Shown here in pieces: positions 48,316-57,700 of a stretch of 64,000 nt of DNA. How positions within the stretch are numbered: the stretch's first letter is position 1; each line of letters opens with the position of its first letter. The notes beneath the pieces are model-generated. The model saw nothing but the letters and a program-made list of their open reading frames with translations. It made no database searches and was not told the DNA's origin. The stretch is from positions 1-64,000 of the forward strand of contig JANQNG010000031.1 of the NCBI GenBank assembly GCA_028279685.1, given 5' to 3'. The position numbers were made by a program, and so were the translations under genes. The DNA is from Candidatus Nanoarchaeia archaeon (lineage in GTDB: Archaea > Nanobdellota > Nanobdellia > Woesearchaeales > SKIA01).

Positions 48316-48360
48316 CAGATTACAGTTAGCCAATAGTTAATATATATTAACTAACTGTAA
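48306..48360 (-). promoter_or_regulatory. nested palindromic operator/promoter
   Basis: The hexamer TTACAG/CTGTAA occurs three times (48306-48311, 48320-48325, 48355-48360). TTACAGTTAG and CTAACTGTAA form a 10-bp inverted repeat around the perfect 18-bp palindrome AGTTAATATATATTAACT (48335-48352), whose centre is the TATA box. CTGTAATC/GATTACAG forms a second inverted repeat over the start codon. Confidence 0.75.
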
Positions 48361-48515
48361 ATATTTATTATATTTAAATATTTCTATTATTAAGAATCTA
48401 ATTTAATTTAAATATCTCACAGGAAGATGTCCAGTGAATTGTGGAAAGATTTACGAAAGTTTTGGAAGAATTTCATTTAGTTTATAAATTAATAAATAGG
48501 CTATTTACAGCAAAA

Positions 48516-48526
48516 GAATTTAAATG
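48516..48526 (+). promoter_or_regulatory. TATA box of AsnB-type gene 2
   Basis: GAATTTAAATG is centred 26 bp before the ATG at 48547. Confidence 0.62.
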
Positions 48527-48546
48527 AGCTCTTCTTGGTTATGAAT

Positions 48547-50331
48547 ATGTGTGGGATAGTAGGTTTCAATTGGGATGATAGAATCTTAGGAGCGAAGATG
48601 GTCCATAGTCTGGAACATCGTGGTCCTGATGGTAAAGGACTCTATACTGATAGTCTTTTGACTCTGGGTCATTCTCGGCTCGCCATTATTGACTTAAGCG
48701 CTAAAGGCAAGCAGCCTATGCGCAATGTGGAAGGAGATTTGATTATCGCATATAATGGAGAGATCTATAATTTTAAAGAATTACGTGAAGAACTTGAACC
48801 AAAATATGGTTTTAAAAGCGATACTGACACCGAAGTGATTCTTGCTGCCTATAAAGCATGGGGTGTTGATTGCCTGCATAAGCTTAATGGTATGTTTGCG
48901 CTTTGCATCTACGATGTTTCAAAGAAGAAATTATTTCTTGCCAGAGATAGACTGGGCATTAAGCCATTGTATTATTATCAGGAGAAAGATAAATTTATTT
49001 TTTCTTCAGAGATTAAAGCTATTGTTAAAAATGAAGAGATTAAGAGAGAGGTTGATAAGACAGGATTGCAGCAATTCTTTACCTACAAATATACTATTGG
49101 CGATAAAACACTGTTCAAAGGAATCAAGAAATTACTGCCAGGACATTATATGCTGTTTGATTTAAAGAAGAAAAAATTACAGACGAAAAAATATTGGGAT
49201 GTGAAAGATTTTTCTGATAGCAAAGACAATGCAAGAGTGCTTACTGATAAGTTCCGTGCATTAATGAGAGATTCGGTTAAGCTAAGGCTTGTCTCTGATG
49301 TTCCTGTTGGCTTCTTTCTCTCAGGGGGAATTGATTCGAGTATTGTGACTGCACTTGCAAAACAATATTATAAAAAAGATAAAAGAGGATTGAAAACTTT
49401 TTCTGTAGGATTTGAAACAACGAATGAGTTGCCTTACGCGCGTATTGTCTCTGATCATCTTGAAACTGATCATCAGGAGATCTTAGTAACTGAGAAGGAT
49501 TTGACATTGCTTAAGAAAATGGTGTATCATATGGATGAACCAATAGGAGATTCTGCTTTTTTGCCAACGTATATTATTAGCAAGTTTGCGAAGAAGAGAG
49601 TTACGGTGGTGCAGGCAGGTGAAGGCGCAGATGAATTGCTTGGAGGCTATGATCGGTATAAATTACTGCATTATGGACAGCATCTGAGGAAGTATATTCC
49701 TCGATTGCCTATTAATCATGTTGTGTATAGGAAGTTAATGTCATTGAAAGGAAAGACAGAAGCTGAACAGATCAAATCATTGAATCAGGCGTTTAGTGAG
49801 GAAGATAGGAAAGCATTAGGGGTTAAAGAATCTGCAGGGAAGATATTGAGCAAATCTTCAATTTTGAAATCTGCGCAGTATGATGATATGAAGAAATTGT
49901 TGCCGAATAACTTTTTTATGAAAGCTGACAAGATGAGTGCTGCTCATGCGCTGGAGGAACGAGTGCCATTTCTTGATCATAGGATTGCTGAATTTTCATT
50001 CACTATTCCTGATAGATTGAAGATTCATCGCTGGAATCCGAAGTATGTATTGAAGAAAGCTTTTGGTCATTTGCTGCCGAAGGAGATCGTGAAAAGACCA
50101 AAGCATGGTTATGAAACACCTATGGATGCCTGGTTTAAAGGGGTGCTGAAAGATAAGCTGCACAATATGCTTAAGGAGAGAACGCATAATCTCTACAGCA
50201 GACCATATGCGTATAAATTATTGTATGATTTCCAGAAATCAAAAGGCAGCTATAGACATCAATATTATCCTTCTCAGAAGCTCTGGAGTCTTTTAGTGTT
50301 TGAACAATGGCATAGGATATTTATTGATTAG
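48547..50331 (+). CDS. asnB: asparagine synthase-type glutamine amidotransferase 2
   Basis: The protein has 594 residues from MCGIVGFNWD; Cys2 is the nucleophile, so the ATG at 48547 (26 bp after a TATA box) is the start although an in-frame ATG exists two codons earlier. The N-terminal glutaminase domain (EHRGPDGKG, YNGEIYNFKELREEL) precedes the ATP-PPase loop GFFLSGGIDSSIVTALA. The synthetase domain continues with QAGEGADELLGGYDRYKLL and MKADKMSAAHALEERVPFLD, all canonical. Length fits true AsnB better than the copy at 31457, but a glycan-amidation role is also possible. Confidence 0.93.
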   Translation: MCGIVGFNWDDRILGAKMVHSLEHRGPDGKGLYTDSLLTLGHSRLAIIDLSAKGKQPMRNVEGDLIIAYNGEIYNFKELREELEPKYGFKSDTDTEVILAAYKAWGVDCLHKLNGMFALCIYDVSKKKLFLARDRLGIKPLYYYQEKDKFIFSSEIKAIVKNEEIKREVDKTGLQQFFTYKYTIGDKTLFKGIKKLLPGHYMLFDLKKKKLQTKKYWDVKDFSDSKDNARVLTDKFRALMRDSVKLRLVSDVPVGFFLSGGIDSSIVTALAKQYYKKDKRGLKTFSVGFETTNELPYARIVSDHLETDHQEILVTEKDLTLLKKMVYHMDEPIGDSAFLPTYIISKFAKKRVTVVQAGEGADELLGGYDRYKLLHYGQHLRKYIPRLPINHVVYRKLMSLKGKTEAEQIKSLNQAFSEEDRKALGVKESAGKILSKSSILKSAQYDDMKKLLPNNFFMKADKMSAAHALEERVPFLDHRIAEFSFTIPDRLKIHRWNPKYVLKKAFGHLLPKEIVKRPKHGYETPMDAWFKGVLKDKLHNMLKERTHNLYSRPYAYKLLYDFQKSKGSYRHQYYPSQKLWSLLVFEQWHRIFID

Positions 50332-50540
50332 GTGTCTACATTTTGGTAATTTTGTAGTCACCTAAAGTGTTTTTATGAGTAATAGCTTGTTTGCTTCCAT
50401 CCTCCGCATATTACATTTATGCAGCACATGTTACAAAAAGGTAATAATGAACATCTTCAATTCTCTAAGAATAGCTCGAATAATGCTTGTGGCAGCATTA
50501 AATTAGATACTTTTTTATAAAATACGGGTTCTTTCGCAGT

Positions 50541-52403
50541 ATGCAAGCTGGAGAAGTATTCCTCAATATCATAGGTGTGATTGTGTTAATGTTGCCTGTG
50601 CTTGTGTTTCATCTCTTGTTCTTCGGCAGATCTAAGAAAACAAGACATCTGTTTATTTCGTTTATTGCATCGCAGTTTATTTTCATTGGCATCGCATTAA
50701 TCCTTTCATTGATTGGGTTATTTTACGCATGGCTTGTGTTTTTACTCTATATTATTATAGTGGTAGTGTTGCATTTTTTTCTTCGCAAAAGGAAGAACAT
50801 AGGATCAGCAGAATGGCAATGGAGTGATTTGGTCATGGGAGTTATATTTAGTGTGTTTACGTTTCTCTTTCAGATTATCTATGGTTTTGTATTTGGTCCT
50901 GATACCTATTCACGATATCTTACTTGGGGATCGGTGATTGCGTCAACGCATGCATTGCCTTCTGTTATCGTTAATGGATTGATTTATCAGCCGGTGTTTT
51001 CTCCTCCTGTAAATTATTTGTATATCAGTTTTCTTTTTTCCTTGTTCCAATCAGTGAATGAACAGCTGTTGTATTGTCTGCCTGTGTTTTTTGCAGGCAT
51101 GCTTGTGTTTTTATTGATGAGCTGGGCAAGAGAGCAAAAGATTGGATACGCAAAATATATTATTGTGCTTGTTTTAATTAGTAGTGTTTCTTTCCTTGCT
51201 GATTTTAAAACGTTAGGCACAGAGATTTATTTAATTACTGCATTTACTGTAGCGTTCTATTTCCTTCAGCAGTATTTAATGAAAAGAGCGATGAGTTCTT
51301 TGCTGTTTATGACTCTTGCGTTAGGATTTGCTTCGTTGATTAAGATGAATGGCATGTTTCTTTCTTTATTGTTTTTTTTGGTGTTGTTTGTTGAGTTATT
51401 AATCAGAGAGAAGCATAAAGTTAAGCGCTTGTTGAGCATTATTGGATTATTTTTGGTTACGCATGTATTGAGTATTGTTTGGTTTGTTCGCAATACAGTA
51501 TTATTCCAGAATCCGTTTTATAGGCAACTATATCAATATTTTCCAGGGCCATGGAATGAATATCACCGTATTGCTGCACAAATGTATGAAGAAGGAGTAT
51601 TAGCCGGAGCTGAACAATTCAAGTTTTCTGTTTCGAAAATAGTATCTATGCATCTTGCTGAGTTTCCTGTATTGCTCATTGTATTACTTGTTGCTTTGTT
51701 TGTGTTGTGGAGAGTCGTTATGAGGAAGAAGGTAAAGTCGCATGAATGGATTGCATTGATTTCAACAGGATGTTTATTAGTGTTTATGGTGTTTGGTTAT
51801 TTGCATTTGCCTCGTGTTATTCCTCGATATCAGTTTCCGTTCTTTGGCGTGTTTGCTTTGATTACGGCGATTGTGTTTTATTTTGTTGTGGAGTTTATGG
51901 TGAAGAGGTTTCGTCTTGAGAAGAAAAGCTTTTTTGGATTCTTCCTTTCTTCAGGAAGAAGTAATCTTAATCGTCTGTTGTTTGCTTTAGTCATCATTGG
52001 GTTGGTTTTGGTGCTTGTGTTTTCTTCTCAGATAAAGAATGAGCAGGAAAATCCGATTTATGGTTATTTTTCTAGTAGAAATATACAAGATATCACGTAT
52101 TTTGGAGTGAGTGAACCTTACACAACATGGAAGTTGAATATCCAAGGATATGAAACGAAAGCTAATTTGTATCATGAAGTGTTAGGATTGGATGCACTTG
52201 ATTTTGATAGTAAAGATGCAGAGTATATTCTTGGATATTTTGATGATCATGATATTGAGTATGTGTTGATGCAGAAGCAGTATCCTTTGTATTTTATTAA
52301 TCGAGAGATGGCAAAGCCCGTTGGTGTTCTGGAAGAAGCTGGTGTTTTGCAGGTCGAGTTGGAGACGGATGGATTTATCCTTTGGAAGATTAGGAAAGGA
52401 TAA
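50541..52403 (+). CDS. polytopic membrane protein, GT-C glycosyltransferase-like
   Basis: The 620-residue protein has about 11-12 TM helices and a C-terminal soluble domain of about 100 residues after the last helix (SSQIKNEQENPIYGYFSSRN). It has the general layout of GT-C enzymes (PMT/ArnT/AglB relatives), with the polar first loop FGPDTYSRYLTWGSVIAS and the late loop LPRVIPRYQFPFFGV. The first-loop acidic motif expected for catalysis is reduced to GPDTYSR, so the assignment is tentative. The 209-bp gap before it holds no recognisable feature. Confidence 0.72.
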   Translation: MQAGEVFLNIIGVIVLMLPVLVFHLLFFGRSKKTRHLFISFIASQFIFIGIALILSLIGLFYAWLVFLLYIIIVVVLHFFLRKRKNIGSAEWQWSDLVMGVIFSVFTFLFQIIYGFVFGPDTYSRYLTWGSVIASTHALPSVIVNGLIYQPVFSPPVNYLYISFLFSLFQSVNEQLLYCLPVFFAGMLVFLLMSWAREQKIGYAKYIIVLVLISSVSFLADFKTLGTEIYLITAFTVAFYFLQQYLMKRAMSSLLFMTLALGFASLIKMNGMFLSLLFFLVLFVELLIREKHKVKRLLSIIGLFLVTHVLSIVWFVRNTVLFQNPFYRQLYQYFPGPWNEYHRIAAQMYEEGVLAGAEQFKFSVSKIVSMHLAEFPVLLIVLLVALFVLWRVVMRKKVKSHEWIALISTGCLLVFMVFGYLHLPRVIPRYQFPFFGVFALITAIVFYFVVEFMVKRFRLEKKSFFGFFLSSGRSNLNRLLFALVIIGLVLVLVFSSQIKNEQENPIYGYFSSRNIQDITYFGVSEPYTTWKLNIQGYETKANLYHEVLGLDALDFDSKDAEYILGYFDDHDIEYVLMQKQYPLYFINREMAKPVGVLEEAGVLQVELETDGFILWKIRKG

Positions 52404-52428
52404 TTTTATTTTTGTCGAATAAAAACGG

Positions 52429-52492
52429 GATAAACTTTTTGGTTTTCTGGATAACTTTTTGGTATTTTGGGATAAATTTTTAGGTGTTATCC
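52429..52492 (+). promoter_or_regulatory. three direct repeats with exact 21-bp period upstream of the Rhs operon
   Basis: GATAAACTTTTTGG begins at 52429, GATAACTTTTTGG at 52450 and GATAAATTTTTAGG at 52471, each followed by a T-rich stretch. The block ends GGTGTTATCC, an inverted GGATAACACC. A TATA-like TATTAAATAG follows at about 52509. Two helical turns per repeat would put bound protein on one face of the DNA. Confidence 0.72.
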
Positions 52493-52556
52493 TATTATGA
52501 CAACAAAATATTAAATAGTATTTGTTAACGCTGTTAGTGTAAGGGGGGTGATTGCA

Positions 52557-53564
52557 GTGTTGCTGCAAAAGGTATTAGTTGGATTCTTCATTTGCATATT
52601 GTTCGTGGTGTTTGCGTTTGCTGATAATCAAACGGATAACAATACCGAGGAGAATATGACATTTGACAATGTTACTGTTGAAGAAAATGTGACGGTGAAT
52701 GATACGCCTGATCAGAATGTGATAGCTAATGAAACTCCTGATGATCCTCCGCAAGATCCTTTAGCAACAGTTACAACACTTTTGTTGAATAGAGTTGATT
52801 TGATTAATGGAGAGTTGTTTAGTTTGGAAGCTTCTTTGTTTGCTGATGATGCTCCTGTCTCTGATGAAGAGATTAGTTTCTATCTTGATTATGATCTTAT
52901 AGGTTCTGGAATGACTAATGAGGAAGGTATTGCTTCGTATGATTGGGAAGTCGATGCTGGTGCTGGTTCGTTTTTGCTTGAAGCAGAGTACGCTGGCAGT
53001 GATGCATTTTACGATTCTTCTGACGCGGAAGCTATTACGGTTGAGGATGAAGCATTGGAACCGCTTGAGGATAGGATTGAGTATATTCCTGATGACAGGC
53101 CTGCACTCCCACAGAATGTTGAACGCGTTGAAGACTGTCATGAAGTAGAAAGCATTTCCTATGAAGATGTATATGATACTTGTGAAGAGGTTGTTTGTGA
53201 TGCGTTGCTTAATGAGAGTTGTGAACAAGATGTTGTTGTTGAATATCAATGTCATATAGGGAGAAGGACTGTAAGACATATTTCGAATCAGTGTACAGTA
53301 AATGCGTATCAGGTTGATAATATTCAGGTAAATACAGCAGAGTATAGTTGTTCTTTTAGTGTTGAAGATGAAAATACCGTTATGATTTGTGATAGTATTT
53401 ATGATGGCAACGGTGATGGTGTTTGCCAATCCGGAGAAACATGTCAGAAGTTTTTCATTAACGGACAGAATGTACAATCTCTTGAGAGAAACTCCGATGA
53501 CGAATTCCGTGAGTGGGATCCTTCCTTCTTCATGGAGAGAGCTACAACGGAGGTGATAACATGA
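52557..53564 (+). CDS. secreted Ig-like protein, first gene of the Rhs operon
   Basis: The protein has 335 residues from GTG 52557, nine bases after a GGGGGTGATT ribosome-binding site. A signal peptide (LLQKVLVGFFICILFVVFAFA) is followed by an Asn/Thr/Asp-rich acidic linker with many N-glycosylation sequons (NVTV, NDTP). An Ig-like domain (about 75-165: TVTTLLLNRVDLINGELFSL ... LLEAEYAGSDAFYDSS) comes next, then a Cys-rich region with about 10 Cys. It overlaps the next gene by 4 bp (ATGA). It is probably a surface or matrix partner of the large YD-repeat protein. Confidence 0.75.
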   Translation: MLLQKVLVGFFICILFVVFAFADNQTDNNTEENMTFDNVTVEENVTVNDTPDQNVIANETPDDPPQDPLATVTTLLLNRVDLINGELFSLEASLFADDAPVSDEEISFYLDYDLIGSGMTNEEGIASYDWEVDAGAGSFLLEAEYAGSDAFYDSSDAEAITVEDEALEPLEDRIEYIPDDRPALPQNVERVEDCHEVESISYEDVYDTCEEVVCDALLNESCEQDVVVEYQCHIGRRTVRHISNQCTVNAYQVDNIQVNTAEYSCSFSVEDENTVMICDSIYDGNGDGVCQSGETCQKFFINGQNVQSLERNSDDEFREWDPSFFMERATTEVIT

Positions 53565-54757
53565 AATTAGCTATCTACCTCGGATTACTACTTATTTTGA
53601 TGTCTCCTCTTGTTATTGCAGAATCCTATGAAGAGGAGATAACTGGGAGTTGGACTTGCACTCCTACTATGGGAGGATGGAGTAGAGCGCAAAGTATCAA
53701 AGCATATAACTCTTCTTTGAAATACTTAGCAGGAGTTAGCCTATACATAGATTCTTCACAGCTTTCTCCAAATGGAATAACAGCACACATTACTAACGCT
53801 AGTTCGGGGAAGCCAGATTATTCTCAAAGCTTTGCGGACATAAGCGTCGATGATGCAAATCTTACAATTAGCGGATGGAATGATTTTAACGTTACAGGGA
53901 GTTTTATCGAATTGACTCCTGGAACAACATATACTGTGGCATTCGATAGTTATAGTGGTGCTGAAAGATATCTTTTCTGTCAAGATAGTGGAAACCCTTA
54001 CAGTAATGGTAATTCACTGTATGTAGCTTATGCAAACAGAGAAACTTCTGGTTCGTGGGTTGATGAGTCAAGTTATGATACCCGTCTGAAATTCCATTGG
54101 TATGATGGTTCCGAACCAAGTAGCAATCCTGTCCTTACTAATATTAATTGTACATCCTCAGGAGATAGCGAGAGCCCTTATACAACCCACGACACGACTC
54201 CAACCTTTACCTTCACTACTGATGTGAATGCAAATTGCCGCATAGGAAATGTCAATTTCAGCTATTCGAATATGGGAGATGCAAGAAATTGTACAGAAGG
54301 ACAAGGAGCAAAATCGCACACTTGTACACTGCCTGTCTCAGACGGTTTGTCAACTTCTTCAGCCTATGTATATATTGGCTGTGCGAGCTCAACATCAGGA
54401 GAGGAAGGAGATAACGCATCAGTAAGTCTGTTGATGGACATAACAAACCTTGAAGTGAATAACACATTAGCCATACAGTATGGTGTTCAGGCAAGCAGTA
54501 TTTGGCCGAGCGCGACACTCTATGATAACCAGCAGGTGTATTTGAGGAATGCTCAAGGAACTGAGTTGCTTACAACAGTAGATGTTGTTGCTGCATATGG
54601 AAATCAGAGATGGTTATTCCATGCAGGCCATGATGACGATGTATTTGTTGGATTATTCAACATCAGCCCTGCTGTTTATGTCTTTGAGATGTTAAATTGG
54701 TCTTTTGCAGAGATCAGGAGCGGTGTTGCAGAGTATATTGATGAGACAAAAAATTAG
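53561..54757 (+). CDS. secreted beta-sandwich protein, second gene of the Rhs operon
   Basis: The 398-residue protein has a GGAGGTGAT ribosome-binding site and a signal peptide (MKLAIYLGLLLILMSPLVIA). The first domain (about 25-200) has the jelly-roll style of carbohydrate-binding or anchor modules (LAGVSLYIDSSQLSPNGITA; FIELTPGTTYTVAFDSY). An Ig-like domain with Cys pairs follows, then a third beta domain. It has no membrane anchor at the C-terminus. It overlaps the preceding gene by 4 bp and ends 10 bp before the YD-repeat giant. Confidence 0.75.
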   Translation: MKLAIYLGLLLILMSPLVIAESYEEEITGSWTCTPTMGGWSRAQSIKAYNSSLKYLAGVSLYIDSSQLSPNGITAHITNASSGKPDYSQSFADISVDDANLTISGWNDFNVTGSFIELTPGTTYTVAFDSYSGAERYLFCQDSGNPYSNGNSLYVAYANRETSGSWVDESSYDTRLKFHWYDGSEPSSNPVLTNINCTSSGDSESPYTTHDTTPTFTFTTDVNANCRIGNVNFSYSNMGDARNCTEGQGAKSHTCTLPVSDGLSTSSAYVYIGCASSTSGEEGDNASVSLLMDITNLEVNNTLAIQYGVQASSIWPSATLYDNQQVYLRNAQGTELLTTVDVVAAYGNQRWLFHAGHDDDVFVGLFNISPAVYVFEMLNWSFAEIRSGVAEYIDETKN

Positions 54758-54767
54758 GAGGTCTACG

Positions 54768-57700
54768 ATGAGTCGAAAGCTGTTTGTGGGTCTCTTGATA
54801 CTGTTGGTTTTTGTGAGTTTTGTTTATGCAGATGATGAGTATAAACCTTATTTGCATAAGCCTTCGATACCTGAGAGTCCGGAGATTACGTTGTATGGAC
54901 AGTATAATACACAGTTGTTTCCTGGTGCAGCCACGTATAGTTTTCCTATTGAAATACCCAAGGGTATTAATGGTTTGCAGCCTTCATTAGTATTGTCGTA
55001 TAATAGTCAAGCGATGAAGTCTAGACCTGGAGTGGTTGGTGCTGGATGGAGTTTGAATAAGGATTATGTTTTCCGTGATGTGAATCATACACCCAGCAAT
55101 ATTTCTGATGATGAATATATTCTTGCATTCCAAGGGAATGCCTATGAGTTAATATATGATAACACAAGCGGTTTTTGGCGTACTGAAGTTGATTATCATT
55201 TCAAGATTGAAAATTTATCTTGCAGCAACGATTATGGTATGTATTGGCTGTTAACAAAGAAGAATGGTGTACAGTATCGTTTTGGTTATGAGAAAACAGC
55301 TGAGATGACTTCTTCCAGAGGATATGTATCAAGATGGCATCTTGATCAAGTAGAAGATACGTTTGGTAATAGTATGAGTTATAGCTACAGTGAAAACCCT
55401 CATTCTGAAGATTCTGGAGCTACATATCTGGATAGTATTACGTATAATGAACACAGTATTAATCTTACTTATGAAGATACCGTGCGTCCTGATCGAAGGA
55501 AAGTATATGAGCAAGGAAGTGCTGTAGATGAAAGCAGAAGAGTAGAGGAAATTAGCGTCTATGCTGATGATGATTTAGTGAGAAGATATGCTTTCGAATA
55601 TGATTTACTCAGTAACTCTATGAGTTCTATGAGTAATATTACTCAGTTCGGAGATGACAATAGCTCAATCTTATTTACCATAGATTTTGATTATGCTAAT
55701 CCTAGCAACGAATATTACAATGATACTTCTTGGATGCCTTCTATTTCATTTTCAGATGATACTATTCCTGATTATGGCGTTCGTTTAGTTGATGTGAACC
55801 GTGACGGGCTTGTTGACATGATTAAGAGAATAACTGGTCACAGTAGTTATGTTTATATTAATACTGGCTCGAATTGGTCTAATGATCCTTCTTGGACATT
55901 TCCTGCTTATGTTGCTGATGGGAATGGAGTTGACGAAGGAACACGATTGGCAGATGTCAATAGTGACGGATGGATTGATGTCATTAAAGCAGAAGAAGGC
56001 GATACTAAGGTCGTCTATACACACAATGGTAGTGCATGGGCTTCGAATGGTTGGACTTTTCCAGGATATTTTGTAACGAGCTCGGGTGAAGATCAAGGAT
56101 ATAGGCTTGTTGATGTCAATGGTGATGGTTTTATCGACGTACTGAGAGCCAAAGATCAAAGCAGTTATGAATCTTGGGTGAATACAGGATCTGGTTGGTC
56201 TTCCGATAGTAATTGGGATGTTCCTGTATATTTTGTGAATACAGATCACTCTGATAGAGGTATTCGCTTTGTTGATGTGAATGGTGATGGTTTAAGTGAT
56301 TTGTTGAGATCAAGACCAGGAACGAATACTGCCTGGCTAAATACGGGTACAGGATGGTTGCAGTCTGATGTTTGGACTCCTCCTATACCTTTTACTAAAA
56401 ATGATAATTCTGATGAAGGTGTTCGTTTTGCGGATGTGAATGGCGATGGTCTTACTGACATGCTTCAGGATTTCGCAAACAGTAGTTCTTGGACTGTTAG
56501 AGATGCATGGATCAACAACGGCACTGGGTGGGTTGAGCAGAGTGAGTGGGAAGGTCCTGAGCAATTCACCGATGATGGGAAAAATAAAGGAAGACGTCTT
56601 GCTGATGTGAATGGTGATGGGTTGCTTGATATTGTTGTTTCTTATCAAGCATACAACAGATATACTTGGGTAAGAAATGACACCTTGCCGTATTTGCTAT
56701 CTGTTGTGGTGAATGAGTATGGTGGTAAAACATTGATTAATTATACTCCTTCAACAGCGTTTGATCATAGTATTGATAATGTGAGTTATCTTGGGTTTAA
56801 TGTTTGGGTTGTGCATAATGTAACGGCGAATAATTCGCTGGATAGTGTATTTGATGTTGTTGGTGTGCGTAATTATTCGTATGCATATGGTAAGTATGAT
56901 TATGATAAGAAAGAATTTAGAGGCTTTGCTGAAACGACGGAACAGAGTAATGATAAAGTGGTGAAGCATTATTTCCATCAGGATAACGCCACGAAAGGAA
57001 AGGAGTATAAGACTGAAATATATGATGATGGTGTGTTGTATTCTAAGTCTGAGAGAGAATATACGTATACGTATAATGACTCCATATATAATGTGTCGTT
57101 AGTGTCTTCTACCGAATATCAGTATGATGGTTTGGAGAATCCTGTTGTGCGTAATAAATCGTTTGTGTATGATAGTTTTGGGAATCCTATTTCTGTGTAT
57201 GATCATGGTGATATTGCTGTTGAGGGTGATGAGAGAAATATTACATATATGTATGCTTTGAATATTGATGATTGGATTGTTGACAAAGTTGCTCGAGTTT
57301 CAGTATTTGATACCGATAATGAGAAAGTGAAAGAGACATCATACTATTATGATGAATTGGGTCTTACTGGAATTGGTACTACGGGTGCTTTGACAAAAAC
57401 TGAGCAATGGTTGGATGGAGATAATGTATTGAATTATTTTGATTATGATAGATTTGGTAATGTTATTCGATCAACAGATGCTTTGGGTAATTCAATGAGA
57501 TATACGTATGATGAATCGCACACATATCCTATCTCGACAGTGAACGCTTTAGGACATGTAACCTTATTTTCTTATGATGTTGGAACAGGTAATTTGTTGT
57601 GGAGTGAAAGTAATGGGATACGTACTAACTATGAGTATGATACGTTCGGAAGAGTAAGCAAAGAAATTAAGCCATATGATTCATCATCTTATCCGACGAA

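Noticed and set aside
52761-53477. Long minus-strand open frame (238 codons) under the first Rhs-operon gene
   Set aside because: The composition is the mirror of an Asp/Glu/Asn-rich sense gene, and the sense frame has a ribosome-binding site, a signal peptide and an operon overlap.
55785-56249. Minus-strand open frame within the FG-GAP repeats
   Set aside because: It is periodic only because the sense strand encodes repeats of DVNGDG; it has no start signal.
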